From Bolinopsis microptera (Eukaryota > Ctenophora > Tentaculata > Lobata > Bolinopsidae), in NCBI RefSeq assembly GCF_026151205.1, contig NC_087075.1, positions 5,512,858 through 5,576,857 on the forward strand: a stretch of DNA of 64,000 nucleotides, in the 5' to 3' direction. The first letter of the stretch is position 1. Each line of letters opens with the position of its first letter. The position numbers were made by a program, and so were the translations under genes. The notes under the pieces are model-generated. The model worked only from the letters and a program-made list of their open reading frames with translations, made no database searches and was not told the origin of the DNA. This document shows positions 37,930 to 63,489 of this stretch, piece by piece.

Positions 37930-38936
37930 ATCATCTCATTTTGATTATAATGTCAGGATAATTTACACAGCTAGTCGAAACTTCATTAACAATAAGGAGG
38001 TAATTTCGACGATTTCGAAATTCTGCCTTTGAAAACGTTTCCTTGTGTTTAGTTAGGTATTTCTGTCGATAACCGACTGAATATGGCACTTTTTACTCAT
38101 TCAAGTTGGCATTAAATTCATATATAATGCCATTTAAATATCGTGGAAAGCAGAATATATTCGAAATCACGAATGAGCAAATTTCTCACCTTTCGCACGT
38201 GCAAACTTTGAGCGGACGTCGCGTGCGCATACAATATTGAATCACCGTACATTTTTGCATAGTGGTATTTAATATATAGTTTGATAAGCATGCAAAGTTT
38301 CAGAAGATTTCAAAAAGAACTTGGATCACAACGGGACTCCAAAGTTGATAAAAATCGTGAAAATCAAAATTTTTAGCGATTTTAGCTATTTTAAATGAAT
38401 TTGGGCGTGTCCCCACGTGTGCAACTTTTCGATTTTTAACTTTAAAACTAGCCTATAACACAATTTACACCTTTAAGAAGCAAAATTGAGCTCCACAACC
38501 CAAGGGATGGCCCAACACCAGAGAATACTAATTCACAACTTTTGTGTTTTTATAAAATTATTCTTCAAAAAAGCACTAACTTCAATAGCAAATATCTTTA
38601 TGAAGGAGCAAGGTAGGAAACTATTCCGGTAGATTTTCGGAATGCTTGAACAATTATCTAAGATGAAAATGTCCTCAGATTTTGAATAAAATTACTCCTT
38701 AATAGTGTAAAATCGATTTAAAAAGTTGTTACTTTGTCAAAAGTCAAGTTTTAAAAACACTTAACTTGATGACGTCATCAAGTGATGATGATGACGTTAA
38801 ATTATTTTTCAATACAATGTAAACTAAAGCTTAAACAATTATCTTCAAAACCTGTGGTTCGAGATGACAGTATCGTTTATACTTTTGAATCTACGGACAC
38901 TTAAATGTAGGCTACAATTGACTGCAAAAAGCGTCT

Positions 38937-38940
<4 letters not shown>
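37930..38940 (+). repeat. Spacer S1, clean copy
   Basis: About 1 kb of non-coding sequence that always follows hairpin A in the array. It contains GATGACGTCATCAAGTGATG near 38768 (a CRE-like TGACGTCA inside a small inverted repeat), GGACGTCGCGTGCGCA near 38215 and CACGTG-like sites. Function unknown. Confidence 0.85.

Positions 38941-38970
<30 letters not shown>
38941..38970 (+). repeat. (AT)n microsatellite
   Basis: Uninterrupted AT dinucleotides at the junction between S1 and the next hairpin. Other copies have short TA runs in the same place. Confidence 0.9.
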
Positions 38971-38973
<3 letters not shown>

Positions 38974-39730
38974 ACCAAAACCCATAATCATGGGTAGAGT
39001 GGACCGCTGCCAGTGTCTCTCTTTCCCAAACAAAAGGAAATGATATTAATTTGATTGACCGTTCTCAAATGCAAAATGATACCGAGAATGAAATCGGTCG
39101 CTCGCTTTTCCCATTCAGTCACGGCTTAGAATTAGAAATTAGAAATTAGAATTAGAATTAGAAATTAGAAAGATCGTTACAAAATTACATGTGTCAGATC
39201 CCAATCAGTTAAATGAAAGTTATTCAACCAAACAATAAAAAGAACATAATATCTTAAATAAATAATTAAAAGGTTTGAAAGTGTGCACGAAATAAGGATA
39301 CTAAGTCATAGCTTACTTTTAGGAAATCTTTCACGAAATAGATTATAAACAAAATTTCTGGTCTCCAAAATGTAATCCTCACGAATTGTAATAAGTTTCG
39401 ATTGATTACATCAATCAGATGCTGTAAAAATCTCTTTGGGTTGCATTCGGGTCGATACCTAGTATTTCGGGGTAAGGGTGGTAGTTATTACTTATTATAT
39501 TGAATTAGCTGAAGTTTATTGAATCTTTATTGCCGAGTACAGCTGCCTTTGGGTAGTTCTTCTTAATCTATTACAATTGTAAATGAATGGGAAAAGCGAG
39601 CGACCGATTTCATTCTCGGTATCATTTTGCATTTGAGAACGGTCAATCAAATTAATATCATTTCCTTTTGTTTGGGAAAGAGAGACACTGGCAGCGGTCC
39701 ACTCTACCCATGATTATGGGTTTTGGTAAA
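38971..39730 (+). mobile_element. Foldback hairpin, type B, loop invaded
   Basis: Arms of about 149 bp (38971-39119 and 39582-39730) are complementary. The loop is expanded to ~460 bp by inserted sequence, including an AATTAGA-type microsatellite (39121-39171) and a segment containing GCCGAGTACAGCTGCC (39530-39545) that resembles 61170-61195. A fragment of the original loop (GAATTGTAATAAGTTTCGAT) remains near 39383, so two insertions are likely. Confidence 0.85.
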
Positions 39731-40765
39731 ATATCATCTCCTTTTGATTATAATGTCAGGGTACTATATAAAGTCGAAATATAAACTGATATCTTCATTA
39801 ATAAGGAGGAAATTTCAACGATTTCGAAATTTTTCCTTTAAAAACATTTCCTTGTGTTTAAGTAAGCATATCGGTCGATCATTGACTGAATTTGCCACTT
39901 AATACTCATTCAAGTTGGCATTAAATTCATATATAATGACATTAAACTGTCGCGGCAAAGCAGAATTTGTTGGAAATCACGAATGAGCAAAATTCTCTCC
40001 TTTCGCACGTGCAAACTTTGAGCGAACGTTGCGTGCGCATCCAATATTGAATCGCCGTAAATTTTTGCATGTAATTGTTTTATATATAGTTTGATAAGCA
40101 TGCAAAGTTTCAAACTATTTCAAGAAGAACTGTAATCACAACGGCACTTTAAAGTTGACAGAAAATGACGAAAACAGCAATTTTCAGTGATTTTAGCGAT
40201 TTTCTATCAATTTGGGCGTGTCCCCACGTGTGCAACTTTTCGATTTTCAACTTTAAAACTAGCCTAATGCACAATTTATACCTATAGAAAGCAGAACTGA
40301 GCTCCACAACCCAAGGCATGGCCCAACACCAGAGAATACTAAATCGCAAAATTGACGTTTTTATAAAATAATTTCTCAAAAAAGCACAAACTTCAATGAC
40401 GAATATCTTTATGAAGGAGCAAGCTAGAAAAACTTTCCGGTAGATTTTCAGAATGCTTGAACAATTATCTAAGATGAAAATTTCGTCAGATTTTGAATAC
40501 AATTACTTTTTAATGGTGTAAAATCATTTTTTAAAATTATTACTTTGTCAAAAATCAAGTTTTAAAAACGGCTAACTTGATGACGTCATTAAGGGGTGTT
40601 CATGACGTCAAATAATTTTTGTATACAATGTAAACTGAAGTGTAAACAATTATTTTCAAGACCTGTGGTCGGAAATGGCTGTATCTTTTATACTTTTGAA
40701 TCTATGGACAATTAAATACAGGCTACAATTGACTGGCAAAGCGTCTATCCCTGAATATATATGTA
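39731..40765 (+). repeat. Spacer S1, diverged copy
   Basis: Aligns end to end with 37930-38940 and more closely with 53921-54950, with substitutions rather than scattered indels. Non-coding. Confidence 0.85.
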
Positions 40766-40777
40766 TATCTATCTATG

Positions 40778-41302
40778 TCACGACAATCTGTCGTAAAACA
40801 GGGGTTCTAGAAAACCCACTTCCCGATGTTCCTGAAACCTGAAACTTTTTTTGCAGTCGATTTGGTCAACTTCTAGACGCCCTGAAAAATTTCAGATCTC
40901 TAACTCGATTTTAACATGGTTTTTAAGGCACCTGAATATGGCGATTTTGGGTTTTTTACCGAATTTCGTATAACAGTGCTGGCGAGTATTTTATGCAAAT
41001 TTCATAAAAATCTCAACATAACTATTTTTTATTCCTGTCATCTTTGACATCAAATTAGAATGTTTTGAACTAAAAATAAATCTGCTGAACGACTTCCGAT
41101 GAGTCTTAATGCCTGAAAAACTCCTGCCGGAGGCGGCGGCCTTCGGCCGCCGCCTCCGGCCGGAGTGCACGCTTCGCGTGCACGAAAGAGGCTTGTAACG
41201 TGTACCAAAGGGGGTATAATAGTAAAGGGGGTATAATAGTAAAGGGGGTACATAGTAAACCCACAATAAATGCACCGGTCGTGCTTGCCAGCACTGTGAT
41301 AT
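40778..41302 (+). mobile_element. Repeat E2, copy 1
   Basis: Starts TCACGACAATCTGTCGTAAA and ends GCTTGCCAGCACTGTGATA. Inside are two GC-rich hairpins with three-base TTC loops: a 15 bp stem (41127-41159) and an 8 bp stem (41165-41183), then repeated AAAGGGGGTATAATAGT units. No convincing gene; the open frames on the minus strand are the same in copy 3 but lack any recognisable domain. Confidence 0.8.
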
Positions 41303-41308
41303 ATATCT

Positions 41309-41770
41309 TCACGACAATCTGTTGTAAAACAGGGGTTCCAGAAAACCCACTTCCCGATACTCCTGAAACATGACATTTTTTTACAGTCGATTTGGACAAG
41401 GTCTAGACGCCCTGCAAAGTTTCAGATCTCTAACTCAATTTTAACATGGTTTTTAAGGCACCTGAATATGGCGATTTTGGGTTTTTTACCTAATTTCGTA
41501 TAACATGCTGGCGCGTATTTTGCGCAAATTTCCTAAAAACCTCCATATATAACTATTTCTTATTCCTGTCATCTTCAACATTGAATTAGAATGTTTTGAA
41601 CTTAAATGTACCTGCTGAACTACGATCGATGAGTCTTAATGCCTGGAAAACAATAAAGGGGATATAATCGACGATTATATCCCCTTTATTGTTTTCCAGG
41701 CATTAATCGTATAGGGGGTAAATAGTGTTGTGAATATAAGGGCGACGGTAATGCTTGCCAGCATTGTGAT
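41309..41770 (+). mobile_element. Repeat E2, copy 2, variant core
   Basis: Same start and end as copy 1, directly adjacent in the same orientation. The GC-rich hairpins are replaced by a 71 bp AT-rich perfect palindrome at 41636-41706. Confidence 0.8.
41636..41706. repeat. Perfect 71 bp palindrome
   Basis: Arms of 35 bp (41636-41670 and 41672-41706) are exact reverse complements around a single A at 41671. It sits where the other E2 copies carry GC-rich stems. Confidence 0.95.
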
Positions 41771-42248
41771 AACTATATGTTTCGTTTATTATTTCTAGCC
41801 ACGAATGAACCGAGGAACAATCTTTTAAGTTTAGTCACATTCGTGAGTCCACAATTTTACGTAGGTTCGTATTGTTAATGTTAGACCTCCATGCAACTGC
41901 TTCTGGACGGCTCAAATATTCATAAATACTACAAGAGCTACCACATTAGTCAGCTTCACTAAGCTTGTAGCTGGTGAATACTATGGAATACTGTAGAGTG
42001 CAGTATTTGTCAGATGATTAGTCACCTTTGGGAATGAGGAGCCTCAGATTTGTACCTATAAGAGGAGTTGTAAGATAATGACAAACCACCTCTACAGGAT
42101 GATGATAACACCGTCACTCTTTAACTAACTAGTCTTAAAGTTCGTCCTCTCAACTCATTTTCACAAGAACAATGATGAGCTCTCTTGCATACTAATGCAC
42201 CAACAAGAAACCTAAAGAAAGGATTCCGATTAGTGTAGAGGGGTTCGT

Positions 42249-42318
42249 ACTCTACGGCGTAAGACTTTAGTTTTACAGCGGGTTAGGGTTAGTGTTAGAG
42301 TCAATTACGCCGTAGAGT
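42249..42318. repeat. Small inverted repeat with TTAGGG-like loop
   Basis: ACTCTACGGCGTAA (42249-42262) is exactly complementary to TTACGCCGTAGAGT (42305-42318). The 42 bp loop contains GGTTAGGGTTAGTGTTAG. Possibly a tiny MITE. Confidence 0.7.
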
Positions 42319-42807
42319 CCCGGACCCGCGTAGATCTGACCACGTACTGACATGTGAACAACTGCACCGCACGTACGTGCGACATGTGGAACTGGTTTAT
42401 AACAGCGCAGTCTTTCAATTTCTTTAATTTGACGAATTGCAAATTGCTTTGCTTGGATTTGGAAACGTTTAGTAAAGCCGATCCGACGATTTTTAAAACT
42501 TGACCCAAATTCACAATCTTCTACAAGTACATTCCCTGTCTTTTGTCCTTTCTGTTCGAATTTTTTCTAGTGGCCAGTGTAATCGCCTATTTCTCGCTAT
42601 AGTTCTATAATTTTGGCCCCGGTATTACCAGTACGTTCTATTCTGTTACAGATATGATATCTCATGGAAGTATTGATGGCAGGACTTATTCACATATTTC
42701 ATCAGTTTTAGAACCACAATCTGCTCTGGATCAATTAATGCATAACCACAATTGTACCTCTAGAATGAAGGTCAAATAACGCCCGATAAAATAGTTCTGT
42801 TAGCAGT

Positions 42808-43947
42808 ATGTTTCTCATGTTCCTGACAAGCCTTCCTCTAGTTCAGTCTATTGGTGTAAGTAAGTCAACATCGAATCCTTTAGACCTAATCAAACATTTT
42901 ATTGTACAGTTTAAACTGCGTCAGAATTGTTAAACCTACTTATAGTTATATAGCTGTGACCTATTTCGTACCCAAAAATCCACATAATATGCACATAATG
43001 TGCATAATTGCACATACGTGATTATAAGTGACATAATGCGCTCAGCTCATATATCTTAACCACATTATCACACCCAGATTGGACAGGGTGGACAGAGTGG
43101 CAGGAGATAACAATCAGGGAGAGCTGGATGGAGATAGCACCTGTAGATGGATATCTCTTTTCTGTGCAGACTGATATCGTTGGTAGCACAACTGGTATAC
43201 GTTTCTATCTAAAGCATGGCCATGAGTATTATAGTGATTACATTATCAACATCAACATCCCTGCAAATTCAGGTAAGACTAGAAATTATAACTCCCAGCA
43301 GTCCTTCCAATTGTGGTTCAGAAAGTAACTTTCTGTTTGCTGTATCGGAATTAGTAACGCTCAGATTGTTGTGTACGAAAGTTATTTTATTTTATCCTCA
43401 GATGGCATGCTGCTGGTGGGTGTAATAGGTTGCTCCATGGAAAACAACATCCCCTTCAGTAACTTAATATCTGGATATAGTACTATGGACTGGTACTTTT
43501 ACAAAACAGCCGAAGAGTTTCAAGTGTGGTGTCAAGGGAAAATGGTAAGTGTTAAAATATGGTATGGAAACTTTATCACAATATGATTTCATCAAAGTAT
43601 GATTTGCAAACATTATCAAAATATGATATGCAGCCATTTTCAAAATATGAATTCATTCAACCGTCGGGAATTAGGTATAGACTATAGACATTTTCAACTA
43701 TATAGCTCCATCACGATTTATCATTATTCTTACTATAAATCATAAATATTTTTCAATCATTTTCCTAACTCGCTTTCTCCAGTACCACAGCCAAAAGTTT
43801 GCTGACGCAGCAGATCCTGATGGCTGCATTGCAAACATGTCCCCTGATATGACCAAGGTCAAATTCAAAGATGCTACTTATGATGCAAGCAAGAAAATAA
43901 GACACCCTAAAGAAAAAGAGGAGGAGCCTATTGATCCAGGTTGGTAA
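42808..43947 (+). CDS. Secreted beta-sandwich family protein A, 4 exons
   Basis: Proposed exons: 42808-42853 (signal peptide MFLMFLTSLPLVQSI), 43078-43272, 43402-43544 and 43783-43947. Exon phases 1, 1 and 0 join in frame. The mature part begins with W-T-G-W-T-E-W-Q-E and contains YLFSVQTDIVGSTTGIRFYL, a central I-G-C-S-M-E-N-N, W-Y-F-Y-K ... FQVWCQGKM and C-x3-M ... VKFKDATYDASKK. The layout matches proteins B and C (position of the opening Trp, the x-V-x-C-x-G/N segment, the final Cys, and DxAS), but A is the most divergent. A stop at 43945-43947, 15 bp before AATAAA, fixes the end. The first exon is less certain, because it needs a GTGTAA donor instead of the stronger GTAAGT two bases on. 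Function unknown; expected extracellular. Confidence 0.6.
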
Positions 43948-43961
43948 CTAATATAAAAGAG

Positions 43962-43967
43962 AATAAA
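43962..43967 (+). promoter_or_regulatory. Poly(A) signal AATAAA
   Basis: Canonical hexamer 15 bp after the stop of protein A. It supports termination there rather than splicing onward at 43939. Confidence 0.65.
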
Positions 43968-45143
43968 TCGCACTTCTGTAAGTACAGAGTTAAAGTAGTG
44001 GGGCAGGTTTAAACTAATTATACTAGAGACTTAGCTCCCTGACCCCCGTGCTATTATATGGCCCGGCCCATCTCGTTCGTAAATAGTACCCACAAAGCAG
44101 TGGGGGAACTGGGACAGAGAAAGGAATGTGGATAAGAAATAGTGTACAGTAAAAACCCATTTACTGCACCGTACCTTCTTACTTTCCCTGTTTAAAATGT
44201 AGCTTACTAGAAACCAGCACATGGAAATGCAGCTGTACTCGCGGAAATTTTGAATTAGTTATATTATAATTTCTCTTCATCATCTAGCTCCGTTCTGTAA
44301 AAACTAATTATAAAATAAAGATGTAATACTGTTCAAAGAAAAACGATTATCATTCTGCATTCATTTAACTTTCAAGTAAATATAACGAAATCACAACTTT
44401 ATCAAAATTCATTCAGTTAAAAGCACTCGGCTATTATAAATGGTCTAAAAATGAATAACTTACATACTTTTGGACTTTTAATAATGTAGAATTCATTAAG
44501 TAAACAAACTCATCATTTTATTTAGTAAGGTTTTATCCTAATTTTAAAATCCTTCAAGAAAAATGATATTGGATGTATGGCTTAATTATTTAACTATTAA
44601 TTATATGGCTTGATACGAATAATTCAATTTTTATCTTTTTATGTCTAGATTTTCCCGACAAAAATCGTAAACATTAAAGTTGGCTGTTAGCACAGTCTCA
44701 AAAATAAAAAGAAAGTGATAAAATTATGAAAATAAGAAGAGTAACAGTATTCAACGAATAAAATACAACTGAGCTAAATCTTAATCAAAGGAGCGAACAC
44801 ATCCATAAAAAAGCTGAAAATTAAATCGAGGGGCCAGAAATATGCTGAGATTTTAGTCTGAAAAATAGTTGAGTATTTACAACAGATAATTGTGCGAAGA
44901 TTTCAATATCAAAGTTTACTAACATACAAAGTACATACATATAAAAATCACACTAAGTACACACAAAAAAAACCGTACATAATACAAAACCATTAACTGT
45001 TCATTTACATTCCAACCAACAATAACTGATAATATTATTATACTGACAAGCTCATAAGTATAAGTGACACATCTGCATCATTATCCACGTCAATTAACCA
45101 TCAATTACCAACTAATCAACAAATTAATTGAATAACAAATCAA
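43968..45143. other. Intergenic, between converging genes
   Basis: AT-rich non-coding sequence between the 3' ends of protein A (+) and the PI3K gene (-). Its right part should hold the PI3K 3' untranslated region. An AATAAA read on the minus strand lies near 44517, but it is about 600 bp from the stop. Confidence 0.4.
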
Positions 45144-58780
<13,637 letters not shown>

Positions 58781-59130
58781 CTGGAGATATATTAACTTTA
58801 CAAATGCTGGGAATAAGGAACCAATATGTGTGAGTTGCTATTGTGGAAATGAGATCAAAACATTTGTATCAAATTACAGCAGGGACAATACAAAATTGCA
58901 CTATTCACCTGTTGGCACACTTTCTCGCACTTTCTCGCATTATACATCTTTTTCCGCACACTTTCGCACAGTTCGGAACTTTCAGTACGATCATGCAAAA
59001 TCGTGGTAAACAAGATGTATGAAGCGTGAAGCGCACCAGCTATTAAAAATGTATGCAGGAGTCTGGAACCTAAAACAGTTTCAAGCATCCAGCCCCCTCT
59101 ATATCTAGAGAGCCCATATGTCTCTAATAC

Positions 59131-59417
59131 TTCACGGTAAATTGTTTTATACAATGTGGTTAAGCTTTGACATTTATAACAGTATTTCTTACGCCTATAG
59201 TAGTAGTTAAGGGACTCCAAGCTATTGAATAAGTCAGCAAAGAGCTGCCCCACGTCCTTGGGTTAAGATAACACTATTTCGAAAATAATCCAGCGACAAC
59301 CCTGGCAAGAGCTAATGACGTGACAGTGACAACTTGAGGATAAGCGTGCTCTCGTTTTAAAGCAGCCCATAAAAACTGTTTATATTTTTTGTTTGCTTTA
59401 ACCTTCTAAAATTAGAA
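59131..59417 (+). repeat. Duplicated 5' flank of protein C
   Basis: Similar to 61414-61760: shared ACATTTATAACAGTATTTCT, CCTATAGTAGTAGTTAAGGG, CCTTGGGTTAA and ACTTGAGGATAAG blocks. Here it ends at the start codon of protein C, so it probably contains that gene's promoter and 5' leader. Confidence 0.75.
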
Positions 59418-60658
59418 ATGTTGAAATTGTTTCCGTTCTTCTTGTTATTTGGGATTGCAAGTGTTTATACAAAAGAAGGTAAGAATGTGTATTTTAATGT
59501 CAAACAACAAATATTTTATAAAAATTTTCGTTTTTGTATCTATCGCACATATACAATTATAGTTATATTGTGTATCTATCGTCTGACAAAATCTATCACA
59601 TTTAAATAGTAAATGCGACAGATATTGAGGGTAACTCCGTACATCTGGCAAAACTATATTTGTAGATTTCGTCATATGAAGGTGATCCGACAGCCGTGAA
59701 CTATTTGCACTACAAGAATGATATGATCATCGAAATTGATAAAATTTTATTTTTTTCATTAACGTAGCCATCACAAAGAATACAGATTCATTGCTAAAGA
59801 CGATTTACACATATATTTTGAAAGCTCCTGCTAAACAAACCTTTCCGTATCACTTAATCTTATATGTTTTAAACAAATTATATGTTTTAAACCCTCATCC
59901 TCCAGACAGATTTACTGTTTTACAGGAACTTGGAAACCAGTGACCCGTGGTGTAAAGATACCTCACAACCTGACGAGGACTCCGCTACAGATCCAGACAA
60001 ATGGTCTTGACGGGAGTCAGGAATATGTGAAGGTGAACTTCTACACAGCAGCGGGAGCGGATGCAGGAGATTTTAGACTCTTTTTCGCCTCCCCGCCAAA
60101 GTACGGGATCGGCTTATGCAGATCCAACACTCCTCTCCTCTCCTCCCTACCTGGTTCCGTTGACAAAACATGGATGATAAGTAGGCTATCTGGAATGAGG
60201 ATATTGGTGCACTGTAACAAGGTAAAAATAGTGGATATTACCATGTCAGATCAGACGTGTATCGACAGTCGCTTGTGGAGCAACTCGTTGAGTAGAGAAG
60301 TGGAGCAGATTGAATTCGATTCTGGCTTGGACACAGCTTCTGACTACTACAGACCCGCACCAGGTAAATATAGTAACACACTATATCTTCGACATTATAC
60401 GTCACATCTATAAGTATACTGATCAGGTATATATCACTCATGATTATTTACTTTGTATTACTATTCCTTGTTATCTTTGTGTTCCTTGCACTGTTACCTG
60501 CGTAAAGTACCCCGATTACAGGGAATCTTGGATGAAGGGAATTTATAGTATAAATTTCCCGTTTTATCGATAATCTTTGTAACTCCAGGAATTGAATCCC
60601 GTTGTAATTGTATAGCCAATAGCCATAGGGGTAAGGCAAAATGCCATTGCCATGAAAG
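59418..60658 (+). CDS. Secreted beta-sandwich family protein C
   Basis: Exons 59418-59478 (signal peptide MLKLFPFFLLFGIASVYTKE), 59926-60363 and 60589-60658, joined in phases 1 and 1; the last ends in phase 2 at a GTAAGT donor. The domain reads VKVNFYTAAGADAGDFRLFF, YGIGLCRSN, MRILVHCNKVKIVDITMSDQ, C-I-D-S-R-L-W-S and IEFDSGLDTASDYYR, close to protein B. Exon 3 adds a short Cys-rich tail, RCNCIANSHRGKAKCHCHER. The 3' end was not found; a later acceptor is expected after 60658. Likely secreted; function unknown. Confidence 0.75.
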
Positions 60659-61413
60659 GTAAGTTTATCATTTAAATTAATTTAGTGTGGACAAACCAAC
60701 TTGTAACTATTTATACAAAACGTTATATTTTCATGAAAATTCAAATTAAAGCATGTGCTTACTGCACAAGCACTTAACCCGGATGACAAGGACTGGAACA
60801 ACTCAAATTTCGTACTTTTAGAAATTTAAATAATTTGGTACAACATACGTTGATAATAACGAGCAACAAAACTTTAACCTCCTAACGAAATATGACTATC
60901 TTCGAGCATTTTCTACAATGCTATCGCTACCGCGCAATTTCACTGTCATTTACAAGACAAAAATATCACCGCGCATTCTTCAGACCCTGTGTCGCTGTTC
61001 TAAATTTATGTCAAGAGATAAGAGTTATTTAGAAATTCTTAATAGTAGTACTATTCGAATTTGCTAATAGCGTATAAATCATATTTTATACATGATTCAT
61101 ATTTTATACATTGTGTGCATATATTTATATTTGATTGTAATTAAAGATTTTAAGGCGTTAGTGCCGAGTAATGCCTCTGGGTAGTGCTCCTCAATCAGTT
61201 GTTATAAAGACTCTTGCTCCTTTTATCAAAACGACCATGTTGGTACCTAACAATTCGTGTGTTTCTAACACTTCACCCTCGTATGATAAACCTTCATCAA
61301 GTACCTATCCTATCACTGGGTGGGCTATTTTCAAGTCCCCAATAGGAAAAATGACATCATTAAACGATCGTAAAATTCTTTGGGTTCTTTCTCTCATTCA
61401 CTCCATCTTACGA
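60659..61413. other. Non-coding, possible 3' part of gene C
   Basis: No convincing exon. Near 61170-61195, GCCGAGTAATGCCTCTGGGT resembles the segment inserted in the hairpin loop at 39530-39555, suggesting an unnamed interspersed repeat. Confidence 0.4.
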
Positions 61414-61760
61414 TAAATTGTTCTATACATAACAATGTATAGCCTTAATGTGGTAAGGCTTTGACATTTATAACAGTATTTCTTACACCTATAGTAGTAG
61501 TTAAGGGACCCAGGAGTGACCCAGAGTCCCCGAGCTATTGAATAATTCAGCAATGAGCTGTCCCATGTCCTTGGGTTAATCGTCGATTACTCTTCAAAAA
61601 CAATGCAATTACAAAATTATCCAGCGAGAACCCTGGTGAGAGCTAATTAACTGACATGCGCAGCACACTTGAGGATAAGTCAGCAAAGACCGTGCTCTCG
61701 TTTTCGTTTGCTTTGACCGTAGTTTAGCTTATGATAAGAAGAATCTGTTGAAACTACAGT
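61414..61760 (+). repeat. Second copy of the protein C 5' flank
   Basis: Colinear with 59131-59417, with a few insertions. Where the first copy has AGAAATGTTGAAATTG (start codon), this copy reads AGAATCTGTTGAAACTAC, so the start is lost and no signal peptide follows. Confidence 0.7.
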
Positions 61761-61829
61761 GAAGTTAGACTTGAGCGTTGTTTTTAACTGGATGATGACC
61801 AATAACTCTAGCTCTAGACTCTACTATCA

Positions 61830-61965
61830 CGTGACTCACTTAAACAGTAAACAAGTTCTCTAGATGGCCCTGAGGGACTATATAAAACCCAACCCTTACC
61901 CTAAGCCAATCCCTAACTGAAGCATATGCTTAAAACCTTAACCCTAACGAGAAATTATACCAACT
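61830..61965 (+). repeat. Diverged fragment of array spacer S2
   Basis: Shares the order CACGTGACT, AAACAAGTTCTC, GTGGTCCTGA-like and CCCAACCCTTACCCTAA blocks with S2 units of the 10.7-33.5 kb array. It shows the array family is scattered outside the array. Confidence 0.6.
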
Positions 61966-62393
61966 TCCTTATTTGGTCAAGTCACGTGATCGAAATAGTT
62001 TTTCGTCGATAACTCGCCAGGCCCTGACGTTAAAAATGCTTTTTAACCTTATGTCTCTCCCTCTCTCTGTTTTGGTCAACGGTTTCTGGCCTCCTAGTGA
62101 AGAGGGAGGCCTTCTCGCCGTGCCCACAGAGTGTGACTCCTGCTAGCCACACTCCAGGACTCCCTAAGTATATACAAAAACATAGAATAATAGATATCAA
62201 CGCAACAGACCTCTGGAGTCTCGAAGCTGTTACTACCTTGCTCAGAGCAAACCCACTTCAGATGTTCTTCTTTGGCGGGCAGGCGAGGGACTTCCGAGCA
62301 TGGTCCACACCTGAATATGTGTCACTGTCTGAGATAGTCCTGTGTGGGTCTAGTGTATGATTGTTTATGAACCTTGGTGTATGTCCTAGATGC

Positions 62394-62995
62394 TTATCCA
62401 AATAGATCGTCTCTGTCAAACCTTGTTGACTGTTCCACGAATTTGATAATGTGGTCGAGTTTACTATTGATGGGTTCCTCAATTGTTAGGATGGGTTTAC
62501 CAAATATCCTCATTCTAGTTGTCATCAGCTGGATGCATTCACATAGGAAGTGTTGTGATGTTTCTGCTTCCCCTGGGCAGTGTTCACAGTCTTGTGTTTC
62601 GAAATTGGAGTTGTTTGCTACCGTCTGGAAGTATGCTAGTGGGCTGTGTCCTGATAGTAGCCATGTTAGCCATCTGATGTGAGTACCTGTGATGTTAATT
62701 TTCTTGTACCTGTTTTTGTTGAGGAAAAATGTTAGTGGGGTTTTTCCTTTATCACTGAGTGCCACCTGTTTATACTTCTTGATATGGAGATTGAAGAGGT
62801 AATCTTTTATTTGGGTGTTGATTATAGTTCTTTACCGTATACTCCCTCATGTCCTGGAACAAAGTTCTACTCGATGAGAAAACCTAGCGAGTTGAGTTGG
62901 TCTGAGATGTTCAGAACGAACCTGGAGTTAAAATTGGTGCTGTTAAGGGCTTTAAATGCAGCCTGGGAATCTGAGAGGAATTTATGATTGATTGA
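62394..62995 (-). pseudogene. LINE RNase H and C-terminal tail, decayed
   Basis: On the minus strand, 62995-62800 reads FLSDSQAAFKALNSTNF, then a stop, then NFVPGHEGVYGKE and more stops. These are the SDSQAA and W-V-P-G-H-x-G RNase H motifs of jockey/R1/I-type retroelements. After a frameshift, 62765-62394 reads LTWLLSGHSPLAYFQTVANN and C-E-H-C ... ETSQHFLCECIQL, the usual C-terminal zinc-knuckle-like tail. At least three stops and one frameshift make it dead. Confidence 0.85.
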
Positions 62996-63489
62996 GATCC
63001 TAAGTTATCATTAGTCCAGATACTTGCCATGTATAACGCAAATAGCGGGTACGATTTCCTCAATGAACCTGAAGAAGGAATATCTGTCCTGAATTGATAC
63101 CATGTAACGTCGAGCTTAAAAATGAATCAAAAGTTCGAATAAATCGTTAAACGTTGTATGTCCTATTTGCATCCCCTAAGCATTGCATTGATGTTTATTC
63201 CTGGTCCGGTTAGCTTTGCGTCTCAGAACTAAAGAGGTCCACTATGCTTTAATGAGCTAAGCTGTCCACCAGGGTACTGTAGATCTAAGGGTTCCCCGTG
63301 CAGTGTAATGGGGCAGGCTGTGAAAAAGCATCTCTGCAGGATGTCCGAGATGAACTGATTCGAGTGTTGAGAACTTCCGCTGTAGAAACTGAATAGAACC
63401 AGTAAGGATGTCAGTCAAACTCTGCTGCTACTAGATGATTGTAGAGCGTCCAGTCACACTTCAATAAAGAGTGTGGCAAAGCTAACCCG
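62996..63489. other. Non-coding, probable decayed LINE
   Basis: Continues upstream of the RNase H relic. The segment near 63090 could be the weakly matching VFRTDI part of the same domain, but I cannot follow it further. Confidence 0.3.

Noticed and set aside
40991-41399. Overlapping minus-strand frames in E2, also seen near 55181-55495
   Set aside because: They recur only because E2 is repeated. Composition follows the GC hairpins and the GGGGGTATAATAGT repeats, and copy 2 has no equivalent.
58855-59253. 132-residue minus-strand frame next to the PI3K exons
   Set aside because: It shows no PI3K motif and overlaps the duplicated promoter-like segment; probably chance.
61171-61416. 81-residue plus-strand frame after gene C
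   Set aside because: No domain, no splice context, and the start overlaps a segment similar to an inserted repeat at 39.5 kb.
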